DNA of 64,000 nt from JAIRVZ01 sp031553415. GTDB lineage: Bacteria > Bacteroidota > Bacteroidia > Bacteroidales > Azobacteroidaceae. The notes beneath the pieces are model-generated. The model was given only the letters and a program-made list of their open reading frames with translations. It did no database searches and had not been told where the DNA came from. Both the position numbers and the translations under genes were made by a program. Where the stretch lies: NCBI GenBank assembly GCA_031553415.1, contig JAVBLO010000054.1, positions 1 through 64,000 of the forward strand, read 5' to 3'. Numbering within the stretch: the first letter of the stretch is position 1; each line of letters starts with the position of its first letter. This document shows positions 26,537-35,168 of this stretch, piece after piece.

Positions 26537-26932
26537 TCAAATGCTCATTAATTTCTCAGGTATGATAATTTTTTCTTCCAGTTTCACATCTCCTGATAGC
26601 GTATGGAACACGGGCACCAGGTGGCTATACTTACTTCCGGTTTCTGAATTTTTGACTTTATTTTTATTCAGATAATAAACGGCAAAAGCAACTCGTTTAA
26701 GAAGCGTTTCTCTTGTAGTGATTGCAATAGGCTGCCCCAATTCAACATAATCACCCGGATAGACCAGAGATTCCCCAAACCGGGAATATTCGGAAAAACT
26801 ATTATCTTTATGGCATATAATAATTCTCTTATTGGTGTTATTATTTTTGCTTGTCTGGTCTGTTAATTCTTCATCACAGACACGTCCTTCCCAGCATGCA
26901 TAAATAGTACCCGCATGAGAAAATTTCTTCAT
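26537..26932 (-). CDS. Degenerate LytM/M23-like domain protein without catalytic histidines
   Basis: A 131-residue protein from the ATG at 26932; the longer frame begins at TTG. The core 'IIICHKDNSFSEYSRFGESLVYPGDYVELGQPIAIT' follows the M23/LytM beta-sheet pattern (ligand strand, 'G-x-V-xx-G-x-x-V-x-x-G-Q-x-I'). The residues that bind zinc are missing: the usual Tyr-x-His-Leu is 'YSRFG', and the closing His-x-His strand is 'RVAFAVYYLN'. No signal peptide or membrane helix is seen. I infer a non-enzymatic binding protein, like other inactive LytM factors, or the tail of a truncated peptidase. It is transcribed divergently from sbcC with a -7 box TATATTTG at 26956-26963. Confidence 0.55.
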   Translation of the reverse strand: MKKFSHAGTIYACWEGRVCDEELTDQTSKNNNTNKRIIICHKDNSFSEYSRFGESLVYPGDYVELGQPIAITTRETLLKRVAFAVYYLNKNKVKNSETGSKYSHLVPVFHTLSGDVKLEEKIIIPEKLMSI

Positions 26933-26955
26933 GGTGCGCAATATAATGTGAAATG

Positions 26956-26990
26956 CAAATATAACTATTTTAATGAATTTACTACTTTTG
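26956..26990. promoter_or_regulatory. Divergent -7 boxes for the LytM-like gene and sbcC
   Basis: The minus-strand TATATTTG (26963-26956) serves the LytM-like gene and the plus-strand TACTTTTG (26983-26990) serves sbcC. Both match TAnnTTTG; neither has a clean TTTG at 19-21 nt. Confidence 0.55.
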
Positions 26991-27017
26991 TACTAAAGAT
27001 TTCAATCCATCGATTCA

Positions 27018-30000
27018 ATGAAAATTCTCAGCATCAGATTCCAAAATATAAATTCATTAAAAGGCGTTCATGAAATCAGGTTCGACCGGGAACCTTTTTT
27101 AAGCAGCCCACTCTTTGCCATTACCGGACCAACGGGAGCCGGAAAAACATCTATCCTGGATGCCATTACAATTGCCCTTTATGGACGTGTACACCGGCAT
27201 GATAAAGATGCTTACGAAAGCATGACACGGCATACTTCCGAATCTTATTCTGAAGTAGAATTTGAAGCAAACGGTGTTATTTTCCGTTCCAAATGGTCAA
27301 TCAGGAGAAGCCGGGGAAAAACAGACGGTGCATTACAGACTCCCAAAATGGAATTGAGTGATGCCTCTACAGGCAAAATCATTGTCAGCCATCCGTTAAG
27401 TTCTGTGCAACAAGCGATTATTGAAAAATGTGGTTTGGATTACAGCCAATTCTTGCGTTCGGTGATACTTTCCCAAGGTGATTTCACCCGTTTCCTGAAA
27501 GCAAATGAAAGTGAACGAAGTGAGTTACTCGAACGAATTACCGACACGGGCATTTATTCCGAAATATCAAAATTTGTCTACCAGAAGTCAAAAGAAGAAG
27601 AGCAAAAATTAACCGTTTTATCATCCAAATTATCAGATGTCAAACTTTTGTCGGAAGAAGAATCCCAACTGCTGCAAACATCCCTTTCCGGGATAACCAA
27701 ACAGGAAAAAAGCAAATCGGAAGAGCGAAAATTGTCTGAAATTCAATTAAATTGGATTGAAAAAACAACCGGACTCGAAGAAAAGAAAATCCGGTTGCAA
27801 TCGGAATATGATTCGGTTATCACATTTATCAATGATAACCAATCTTCATTTGAAAAACTCGGAAGACATCAGAAAGCTATCAAACATCGCCCTGAATTAC
27901 AACTTTTTGAATCTATGGAAAAACAATTACTTGATATCCAGCAGAAGGAGGAAGAAACAAAAGCGAGTATCCCCCAACTGAATCAAGATGTCGAAAAACT
28001 AACAATTCAAAGTTCGGAAACTGATATTGTACTGATTTCTTCAGAGAAAGAATATAAGCAACTGAATCCTCTTTGGAGCGAAGTGGAAAAAAAAGATTTG
28101 CTGATTGAAAACAAACGACAATACATAATTAATGAAGAAAAGAAATACCAATCCATTTTCCTTGAAATTGAAGAAAGCAAAAAGGAGGAGAAAGACAAGA
28201 AACAATTGAGTGAAGATGTAAAATCTAAAATTAAAAAATCAGATGAAGCGCTTCAAATCCTCTTGAAGCAATACGGTGATTTATTGGCTGGAAAATCTAT
28301 TGAGGAGCTGGAAGCTGAAGCTTCTCAACTTCCCCTGCTAATCAATATCTGTGAGCGGCAAGCCGAACTTGCACTAAAAATCAAATCGCATCAGGTACAG
28401 ATTTTACAGTTGGATACACAAGAGAAAAAATTGGATACACAACTGCAACATGAACAGGAAAAGCTTCCTTCATTACAAAACGACATACAAAATACAGAAA
28501 CATTATTGTCTGTTCTACAGCAAAACGTGGAACTACAATTGCGTATCCAAAATTATGAAGAAGCCCGAAAAAACCTGAGACCCGATGAAACTTGTCCTTT
28601 GTGCGGTTCTGTTCATCATCCGTTTGTGGAAAATAATTACCAGGATTCATACGATGGAACAAAACAGCAACGTGATTTGAAACAATCAGAATTAAACCAG
28701 TTGAATAAATCCCTGAATGAAACCAACTCAAACATCAGGGCATGGAAAGTACAATGGGAAGAAGCTGTTAAACGGAAAAAACAGTTAAGCGGAGAAAAAG
28801 ATGATTTTACTGTTGCTTTCAATCTAAACAACGAAAAATTGCCTAAACCATTGGATATTGAAAACGAAGGCATTATACAAAAAATTATTGCAAATAAAAA
28901 AGAATTCCTGTCGGATTTAATGAAACTAATTCAATCTATCAAGAATATCGAAAAACAGGTAAAAACGATAGAACTGGAATCAGGGAAATTGAGGGAAACT
29001 GTTATTAAAACCGACAGCGATATAGAAAATATCCAAAAGAACCTGCACGAAAAGGAAGAAAGTTACAACCAATTGCGACAAACGTTAGAATTGGAACAAA
29101 AGCAACTGGATACTTTCATCACTGAACGGTTTAAAATATTTGGAAATAAACAGGTACAAGCAGAAAGGACACAATTTGAAACCAATCTCGAACAGAAAAA
29201 GAATCTGGCCGGACAATTACAAAAACAATTAATGGCCCAAAAACAATTGTTGGAAATCTCCAAAAGCCGGTTGAAAGATTTGGAAAGTGATTCCAAACAA
29301 ACTTCTATAAAACTTCAATCGTTGAAAAATAAATTGCTTTCCCAATTGCAAGCAGATAAAATCGATTCGATCGAAGCGCTTAAACGAGATTTCCTGATAG
29401 ACTCCGAATATGAAAAATTATTTCAATTACAACAGTCGTCCGAAAAGAAAAAAACTGAGATTCAAAGGCTTATCCAAGAAAACAATTCCGAATTATCACT
29501 CGAAAAAGAAAAAAAGCTGACAGAAGAAGATAAAGATACTTTGAATGAAAAAATTAAATCAGTTCTTGTGGAAATATCGCAACTAAATCAGGAAATTGGT
29601 CGTATCAAAGAAATACTTAACAAAGATGAAACTTGTAAAACGCAATTCAAAGAGTTTGCCGAAGCAATTGAAAAACAAAAATCAGAATTCAGCCGCTGGG
29701 AAAAATTGTCCAAGCTAATCGGCTCGGCCGATGGAAAGAAATTCAGCCGTTTTGCTCAAGGGCTCACATTAGTCCGTCTTACAGACTTGGCCAATCGTCA
29801 CTTATCTCGTCTGACCAACCGCTATAAAATACTGAAAACTCCTTCAGCCGATTTGGAACTGGAAATTATCGACAGTTACCAGGCTGATGTTGTCCGCCCG
29901 ATGAATACGCTTTCCGGTGGTGAAAGTTTTTTAGTCAGTTTGGCTTTAGCCTTGGGATTATCTGAATTGGCCAGCCACAAAACGCAAATCAATTCCCTGT

Positions 30001-30197
30001 TTATTGATGAAGGCTTCGGGACACTTGATTCCGAAACGCTGGATATTGCCATTAATGCCTTGGAAAATTTGCAGGCGAATGGAAAATCAATCGGAGTTAT
30101 TTCGCATGTCGAAGTGCTGAAAGAACGGATCGGCACACAAATCCAGGTAGAGAAATATTCGGGAGGATATAGCTCACTAAAAATTGTATCTCCCTGA
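27018..30197 (+). CDS. sbcC: SbcC-like SMC-type exonuclease ATPase subunit
   Basis: Rad50-family ATPase that, with the nuclease SbcD, opens hairpins and processes double-strand ends. The 1059 residues show the full layout: Walker A GPTGAGKTS (37-45), a long glutamine/lysine/leucine-rich coiled coil, the zinc hook CPLC at residues 526-529 at its apex, a second coiled coil, and the C-terminal half with the ABC signature 'TLSGGESFLVSLALALGLS', Walker B 'SLFIDEGFGTLDSETLD' and the switch 'VISHVE'. The usual partner sbcD is absent; upstream is a divergent LytM-like gene and downstream are convergent PUL genes. The hairpin-cleaving role is relevant given the many palindromic repeats here, but that link is speculative. 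Confidence 0.9.
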   Translation: MKILSIRFQNINSLKGVHEIRFDREPFLSSPLFAITGPTGAGKTSILDAITIALYGRVHRHDKDAYESMTRHTSESYSEVEFEANGVIFRSKWSIRRSRGKTDGALQTPKMELSDASTGKIIVSHPLSSVQQAIIEKCGLDYSQFLRSVILSQGDFTRFLKANESERSELLERITDTGIYSEISKFVYQKSKEEEQKLTVLSSKLSDVKLLSEEESQLLQTSLSGITKQEKSKSEERKLSEIQLNWIEKTTGLEEKKIRLQSEYDSVITFINDNQSSFEKLGRHQKAIKHRPELQLFESMEKQLLDIQQKEEETKASIPQLNQDVEKLTIQSSETDIVLISSEKEYKQLNPLWSEVEKKDLLIENKRQYIINEEKKYQSIFLEIEESKKEEKDKKQLSEDVKSKIKKSDEALQILLKQYGDLLAGKSIEELEAEASQLPLLINICERQAELALKIKSHQVQILQLDTQEKKLDTQLQHEQEKLPSLQNDIQNTETLLSVLQQNVELQLRIQNYEEARKNLRPDETCPLCGSVHHPFVENNYQDSYDGTKQQRDLKQSELNQLNKSLNETNSNIRAWKVQWEEAVKRKKQLSGEKDDFTVAFNLNNEKLPKPLDIENEGIIQKIIANKKEFLSDLMKLIQSIKNIEKQVKTIELESGKLRETVIKTDSDIENIQKNLHEKEESYNQLRQTLELEQKQLDTFITERFKIFGNKQVQAERTQFETNLEQKKNLAGQLQKQLMAQKQLLEISKSRLKDLESDSKQTSIKLQSLKNKLLSQLQADKIDSIEALKRDFLIDSEYEKLFQLQQSSEKKKTEIQRLIQENNSELSLEKEKKLTEEDKDTLNEKIKSVLVEISQLNQEIGRIKEILNKDETCKTQFKEFAEAIEKQKSEFSRWEKLSKLIGSADGKKFSRFAQGLTLVRLTDLANRHLSRLTNRYKILKTPSADLELEIIDSYQADVVRPMNTLSGGESFLVSLALALGLSELASHKTQINSLFIDEGFGTLDSETLDIAINALENLQANGKSIGVISHVEVLKERIGTQIQVEKYSGGYSSLKIVSP

Positions 30198-30299
30198 ATA
30201 ATTTTCAAACAAACCAACCATATTATTTCTACTTTAATTCTACTTTAACAGATTCAAATAGAGCCCGAATGAAAGCTTTAACAAAAAGCCAAGACAGCT

Positions 30300-32186
30300 T
30301 CAAAAATAACCGGCTTCCATTAGTCCGATAAAACCTAATAATGCCCCCCAATGATAAAATTTGTCGCTGCGTCCGGCGTCATCCCCTGCACCAGTAACCG
30401 AGTTATAATTTTCAAAAACATAACCGTTGCTTACCCAGCTTTTGAGCAACAGGTTTTTCGATTTTTCGGATAAGGATTTCCGCACATCTGTTAAATCATA
30501 ATTTCTCAATCCTAAATAAACAAGAAAATTCAAGGGCGCCCATATTCTTCCCCGCCAATAAATATTATCTTTGAATGCAGGGTCGTTCCGCGGAGTTGCC
30601 GGGATGACCCATTCTCCCCAAAATTCTTCAGGATTCAAGAGATGTTCGTTTACCATTCGCAAGGCTTGCTCCTGCGTTGGAGCTTTTGCTAATAAGGGAT
30701 AAAAATTAGTGGGAGAAGTGCGGGGATTAAGCTGCCCGGTGTCGGTATGGCGATTATGGTACAAACCTTTTGTTTCATCCCAGGTGATACCTAAGCGCCG
30801 GCGGTATTGTTTGGCTCTTTCGCGCAATTCTTTTGCCTCTTTTTTGTGTCCCAATTCCTGAGCTATATCAGCCAGATAATCGCAATCCATAATATACAAC
30901 GACGACAGCCCTACATCGTTCAAAAGCATCATGCTCCTTGATTTATCAAACTTTATTTTATCATACATCGGCGAATTATCCAAACCCGATTCGAGAGCTG
31001 CACAGTAAAGTTCGTTCACTCCCCCGCTTTCCCGTGCGTGATAAGTCACTTTTTCATAGGTATTGCTGCCCCAGCACAATAGACCATCGATATTCCGGTT
31101 TTTGTCCCACCAACGGTTCCAGACAAGTAATTCATTATAAACCAATTCGAGAAGCCATTTTTCCTTGTATTTCTGATAAATACTCCACACAGCCATAGAA
31201 CCGACCGGCGGTTGCGAACGATCGCGCGATTTCAAATCATTGCCCGAATAGAAGTTCGGAACAAATCCCTGCTCGGTAATGGATTTTGTGATTTCCACCA
31301 CATTGGCGTATGCCAGTTCTTTATTGTCAGTTGCCAGCATCATTCCGGCAAAATAAGTATCCCAGCAGAACAGCACAAAACCACCGAATTCGGGATGGTG
31401 ACTCCAATTGACATTCCAGTTGCGGCACACGGGTGTAATTACTTTGCGGATGGAAGGGTCGTAAATATTATCCCACGACAAAACGCTTTGCATGGCGTTA
31501 TACTGCTCGTAATAGCTACCGTATTTCGCCTGGTTTCCGGCAACAAAAGCGGCGGCTTTTTCCTGAATAAACTTTTGTACTTCTCCAAGACTCATATCTT
31601 GTCCGCAACAGATCGCAACAGGTTCGTTTGCAGACATAACGATTTCTTTATCATCGTTTCCAACAAACTCTCCCTGCAACGTTACAGGAATATGGATGTT
31701 GAAACCGTGGGGTGAAATGCTGAATTTCCGTTCGTCCATCACGATTTTGTTAGCCCGCTGCCAGAGGCTTTTCGGCACAATGTGCAGGCGACCGCCTTTC
31801 CGGTTGTCGGCTAATGGCGTGATAAGAATAAAATTTTTCAATCCTTCAGAGGCTGTTTGTACACGCAGACACAGCCCGTTCCAGAACAGCGAAATATCCG
31901 TATAGCTGCCATCATAAGCGTGATGAGCAGGGAACATGGTTGGGGAGCCTCCAATGCGGAAAGTATTGATGCGGTTACCTTCGCTATCGCTCAAATTCAA
32001 GTCGATAGCTGCGCCGTATGGCATCAAGACCTGTGTCAGTACACTGCGGGTGTCCCAAGTGTTCCAACCTGTTGCCAGTTTTTTTTGCAACTGCTCATAC
32101 CTTTCTTCCGGAGTGGTTTGAGCATGAATAATTGAAAATTGGAAACTGAAAATAAATAACGATAAAATAAATAGTATGTCTTTCAT
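30300..32186 (-). CDS. Secreted (alpha/alpha)6-barrel glycoside hydrolase (GH63 / MGH1-like)
   Basis: A 628-residue exported protein (Sec signal ending near residue 22, 'SIIHAQ'). The catalytic part has clan-G-like (trehalase/GH63/mannosylglycerate-hydrolase) signatures: 'GGFVLFCWDTYFAGMMLA', 'ESGLDNSPMYD', 'YWRGRIWAPLNFLVYLGL' and the final 'HWGALLGFIGLMEAGYF'. The Asp in 'SGLDNSPMYD' is a probable acid candidate by analogy. The bond and sugar attacked cannot be read from sequence. It is the last gene of the glycan locus, 10 nt after the GH43 gene. No lipobox or T9SS tail is seen, so a periplasmic location is likely. Confidence 0.75.
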   Translation of the reverse strand: MKDILFILSLFIFSFQFSIIHAQTTPEERYEQLQKKLATGWNTWDTRSVLTQVLMPYGAAIDLNLSDSEGNRINTFRIGGSPTMFPAHHAYDGSYTDISLFWNGLCLRVQTASEGLKNFILITPLADNRKGGRLHIVPKSLWQRANKIVMDERKFSISPHGFNIHIPVTLQGEFVGNDDKEIVMSANEPVAICCGQDMSLGEVQKFIQEKAAAFVAGNQAKYGSYYEQYNAMQSVLSWDNIYDPSIRKVITPVCRNWNVNWSHHPEFGGFVLFCWDTYFAGMMLATDNKELAYANVVEITKSITEQGFVPNFYSGNDLKSRDRSQPPVGSMAVWSIYQKYKEKWLLELVYNELLVWNRWWDKNRNIDGLLCWGSNTYEKVTYHARESGGVNELYCAALESGLDNSPMYDKIKFDKSRSMMLLNDVGLSSLYIMDCDYLADIAQELGHKKEAKELRERAKQYRRRLGITWDETKGLYHNRHTDTGQLNPRTSPTNFYPLLAKAPTQEQALRMVNEHLLNPEEFWGEWVIPATPRNDPAFKDNIYWRGRIWAPLNFLVYLGLRNYDLTDVRKSLSEKSKNLLLKSWVSNGYVFENYNSVTGAGDDAGRSDKFYHWGALLGFIGLMEAGYF

Positions 32187-32196
32187 GGGGTGGTAT

Positions 32197-34323
32197 CTAA
32201 ATAATTACCATTTTTTTTGTTGCAAAAAAACTTGCCGATGTTACTGACAACATATACAAACCGCTTGGGATGCGATCTGTGGAAAGTTGAATTTTACAAC
32301 TTCCACTGTTGGCCTGTAACAGTTCCGTTTTACAAACCCTACCCTGTATGTCGATTATTTGCACAGACACCGGTGAAGCATCTTTTGTAACAAAACCGAC
32401 AGTGATGAAAGAATTGCTCGCGGCGGGTACCGGATATATTTCTAAAGAAACTTTTTCCGATTGTGGCTTGTCTACCGCTGAAGCTTTATATTCATCCCAG
32501 GTAAACTTTTCCCAACCGCCAAAGTCGTAACGGTTGCAGTTCATTGCTTTAGTTCCGTTTTCGGAGCAAACCACGGCATTTGTCCGGAAACTTTTCAGTC
32601 CGAACATCTTGCTGTTGTTTTGTAGGTTGTGCCATAAGAATTTGGTCACAGCAGTACGGTTACTTGCGGTCAAAGCCATTGAATTTTTGACTGAAGTAGT
32701 GGAGATATATTGTCCGTTTGCAGCTTTCAACTCAATAAAATCTCCATTCTGCTCAACGGTAAAAATGCAATTGGGAGTGATGGCCGGACTGTTGCAAATT
32801 ACCTGGTTTTGCGAATCGAAAGTTACATAGTTTGTTCCGTTTTTAATGGTAATTTGTTTCCCTACAGGGATATCTGGTAAGGCAAAGCTAATAACAAACC
32901 CGGCAAAATTGAATCCTTCTTCTTCCATATAAAAACGGAAAACATGGGTTCCTTGTGTCAGGGCAATATTTGATACAGAAAAAGTTGTCCATGTCTGAAA
33001 ACTGCCGGTTTTAGGGATACTGATGCTGCCGGTTTTGTCTACGCCATCGACTTTCACATGAAACTTACCGTTACCCTGCGGCGATGACATGCGAAATTCG
33101 AATTTGTAAGTTGTTGTTGTGGGAACGTTCAGATGATAGTCGAGCCATTCGCCTGCCTTGATACTGAAAATATTGGCGTTGCCGTCCGAACAGGGTTCAA
33201 TGTCCACACCATCGTGCCTGTAGATTTCACCTTCGTTAATATCATCGGTGTCGTGATAAGTAATTTCCTCTCCGCCGGTGGTGTAATTTTCCGCCAGGAA
33301 AGTATTGGGAATATTTTTCACACCAATCACAGGGTCGGGTGCGCTCATTCCTGTCTGATAAACGCGCTGGATTGTTCCATCTTCGTTGTAGAAAAGTTTG
33401 TCCACGCAAATGGAGCGAGCTGCTCCCTTATAATTTTTACCTGCAGAAAGCACATTGTTGTGGTAAAAAGCATACCATTGTCCTTTGTATTCCACTATCG
33501 ATCCATGATTGGTGCCTTCGGTTGTTCCACCAAGGTACACTCCACGCGAAGTCCAGGGTCCTAACGGGCTGTTGCTTGTAGCATATTGCAGACGGTTTTT
33601 CGTATAACCGTTTGAAAAATTATCAGCGTATGACAAATAATAAATCCCGTTACGCTTATGTACCCATGCTGCTTCGTGAAAATCCTGCAAGCCGGTCATT
33701 TGCGTAAGCCCGCTCTCTAATTCTATCATATTTTCTTTCAATTTTCCCGCCATGCACTTCCCACCGCCGCCATAGTAAAAATATGTCTGTCCGTCATCGT
33801 CAACAAAAACAGCAGGGTCAATCATGGCGTGCTGGTCACCCGGAAGTTCGAGATAGTTTGGCAACACTGTAAAGTTCGCAGCTGGTTCGCTACTTGTAGC
33901 AATCCCGACTTTCCAGGTATTGTTCCAATCCGTGCCGCTTGGGTGTGGAAAATAGAAATAGTAGGTGCCGTTTTTATAAGCACAGTCGGGCGCCCACATA
34001 AAACCACCTTCGGGTCGCCCCCAAGGTACTTGAGATGAGCGGAGAATTTCACCGTGATCCACCCAATTCACCATATCGTCAGTAGAAAATACATGGTACT
34101 GATCCATCAAATCACAACTTTTCGGAGGAGCAATATCATGTGAAGGATACACATACAACCGCCCGTCAGACCAAACGTGTGCCGAAGGGTCGGCTGTGTA
34201 AATAGTATCTCCATTTGCATCGAAACGGATGAAAGGATTCTCTGCCATACTTTGCGCAGACAAAAACAAACCCTTTACCAAAAAAAAAGAGAGTAAACAA
34301 ATAAATTTGAATATATGTTTCAT
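32197..34323 (-). CDS. Secreted GH43-CBM6 enzyme with beta-trefoil and T9SS sorting domain
   Basis: A 708-residue multidomain enzyme from the ATG at 34323; the longer frame begins at TTG. Order: signal peptide (1-23, 'FLSAQ'), GH43 five-bladed propeller (about 28-325) with candidate catalytic Asp45, Asp169 and Glu217, a CBM6-like module (about 342-480), a fascin/ricin-like beta-trefoil (about 487-612), and a type A T9SS C-terminal domain (about 627-708, 'LEIYPVPAAS' to 'GLYMLSV'). GH43 enzymes act mainly on arabino- or xylo-linkages. Export to the cell surface or medium through T9SS is inferred from the tail. It is separated from the DUF3823 gene by a 16-bp hairpin. Confidence 0.88.
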   Translation of the reverse strand: MKHIFKFICLLSFFLVKGLFLSAQSMAENPFIRFDANGDTIYTADPSAHVWSDGRLYVYPSHDIAPPKSCDLMDQYHVFSTDDMVNWVDHGEILRSSQVPWGRPEGGFMWAPDCAYKNGTYYFYFPHPSGTDWNNTWKVGIATSSEPAANFTVLPNYLELPGDQHAMIDPAVFVDDDGQTYFYYGGGGKCMAGKLKENMIELESGLTQMTGLQDFHEAAWVHKRNGIYYLSYADNFSNGYTKNRLQYATSNSPLGPWTSRGVYLGGTTEGTNHGSIVEYKGQWYAFYHNNVLSAGKNYKGAARSICVDKLFYNEDGTIQRVYQTGMSAPDPVIGVKNIPNTFLAENYTTGGEEITYHDTDDINEGEIYRHDGVDIEPCSDGNANIFSIKAGEWLDYHLNVPTTTTYKFEFRMSSPQGNGKFHVKVDGVDKTGSISIPKTGSFQTWTTFSVSNIALTQGTHVFRFYMEEEGFNFAGFVISFALPDIPVGKQITIKNGTNYVTFDSQNQVICNSPAITPNCIFTVEQNGDFIELKAANGQYISTTSVKNSMALTASNRTAVTKFLWHNLQNNSKMFGLKSFRTNAVVCSENGTKAMNCNRYDFGGWEKFTWDEYKASAVDKPQSEKVSLEIYPVPAASNSFITVGFVTKDASPVSVQIIDIQGRVCKTELLQANSGSCKIQLSTDRIPSGLYMLSVTSASFFATKKMVII

Positions 34324-34337
34324 GGAATAAATATTAA

Positions 34338-34396
34338 GAGGTTGTCTCAAAAGGTGCCGTTGGGCGCGCTGTCATTCAGGCTTTTGAGACAACCTC
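34338..34396 (-). terminator. Strong 16-bp hairpin between the DUF3823 and GH43 genes
   Basis: GAGGTTGTCTCAAAAG (34338-34353) and CTTTTGAGACAACCTC (34381-34396) are perfect 16-bp inverted arms around a GC-rich 27-nt loop. It lies 10 nt past the DUF3823 stop and 14 nt before the GH43 ATG. No true U tract follows on the minus strand (TTAATATTT), so it may be an attenuator or mRNA-processing stem that separates lipoprotein genes from enzyme genes. The arms also resemble terminal inverted repeats of Bacteroidota insertion sequences, so an element relic is possible. Confidence 0.7.
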
Positions 34397-34406
34397 GTTT
34401 TGTTGC

Positions 34407-35141
34407 TTACGGAACAGGTAATTTCACGATGGTCGTATAATTATACTTTTTGTAAGTGTCGTTGCAACACACCCCAACTCGCACATACACATTTGTTTTA
34501 TAGTACTTTAACTTTTTCGATTTCAGAACAATAGTTGTATATTCCTGGGCGTTTGTTACCGTAACCGTGCCACTTATCAAATCGCTGTAATAGTTGTTAT
34601 TTCCAACATATTGATTAGACGAAATACACAGCCGGGCATTCAGTAAGTCGGGCATAAATTCTCCATCTTTGGCATTGCGAACAAAGCTGATAGAGGCTTC
34701 CACGCAACTGTCGGCAGTAAGATACGGCTCATCCACCCAATTCACATCAAGATAGGGTATTACTACAAAATCTTTGGTTACGCTTCCATTAATCTTAATG
34801 GTGTCGCTTTTGCCATAAGGATAAAATGCTCCTTCGATAGGCAGCATACGGTATGTTCCCGAAAAAATCTTGGTGTTGGTATACGTGCCATCTATTTTCA
34901 CATTCAGGTATCTTGGAGTAACAACAATACTTGTATCGCCATTTGCCCAACTGAGTTCATCCATTTGGATGCGCATATTGCTCGCTCCCGGCTCGGTGCG
35001 AAGCAAATCTCCATTGTGGTCGAGAATCCGTCCTGTAATTTGAGCATTGGGACCGTCGTAATTGTCTATTTCACATGAGTAAAAGCAAAAAAAACTGATA
35101 CTCAATAAAATAATGCTTATTATATTTTTCATTCTGATCAT
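34407..35141 (-). CDS. DUF3823-type surface glycan-binding lipoprotein
   Basis: A 244-residue lipoprotein with a signal ending 'FYSCEIDNYDGPNAQITGRILD'; the Cys-Glu start and 'DNYDGP' are typical of DUF3823 proteins encoded next to SusD. The rest is beta-rich with no catalytic motif. By position it is a candidate SusE/F-like surface glycan-binding protein. The Asp/Glu residues after the Cys fit a surface lipoprotein export signal. It lies 27 nt after susD. The start could be Met1 or Met4. Confidence 0.82.
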   Translation of the reverse strand: MIRMKNIISIILLSISFFCFYSCEIDNYDGPNAQITGRILDHNGDLLRTEPGASNMRIQMDELSWANGDTSIVVTPRYLNVKIDGTYTNTKIFSGTYRMLPIEGAFYPYGKSDTIKINGSVTKDFVVIPYLDVNWVDEPYLTADSCVEASISFVRNAKDGEFMPDLLNARLCISSNQYVGNNNYYSDLISGTVTVTNAQEYTTIVLKSKKLKYYKTNVYVRVGVCCNDTYKKYNYTTIVKLPVP

Positions 35142-35168
35142 GAATTATAATTTAATATCCTGTTTATT

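Noticed and set aside
34338..34396. Complete insertion sequence
   Set aside because: Only 59 bp between arms, no transposase frame; kept as hairpin or possible remnant.
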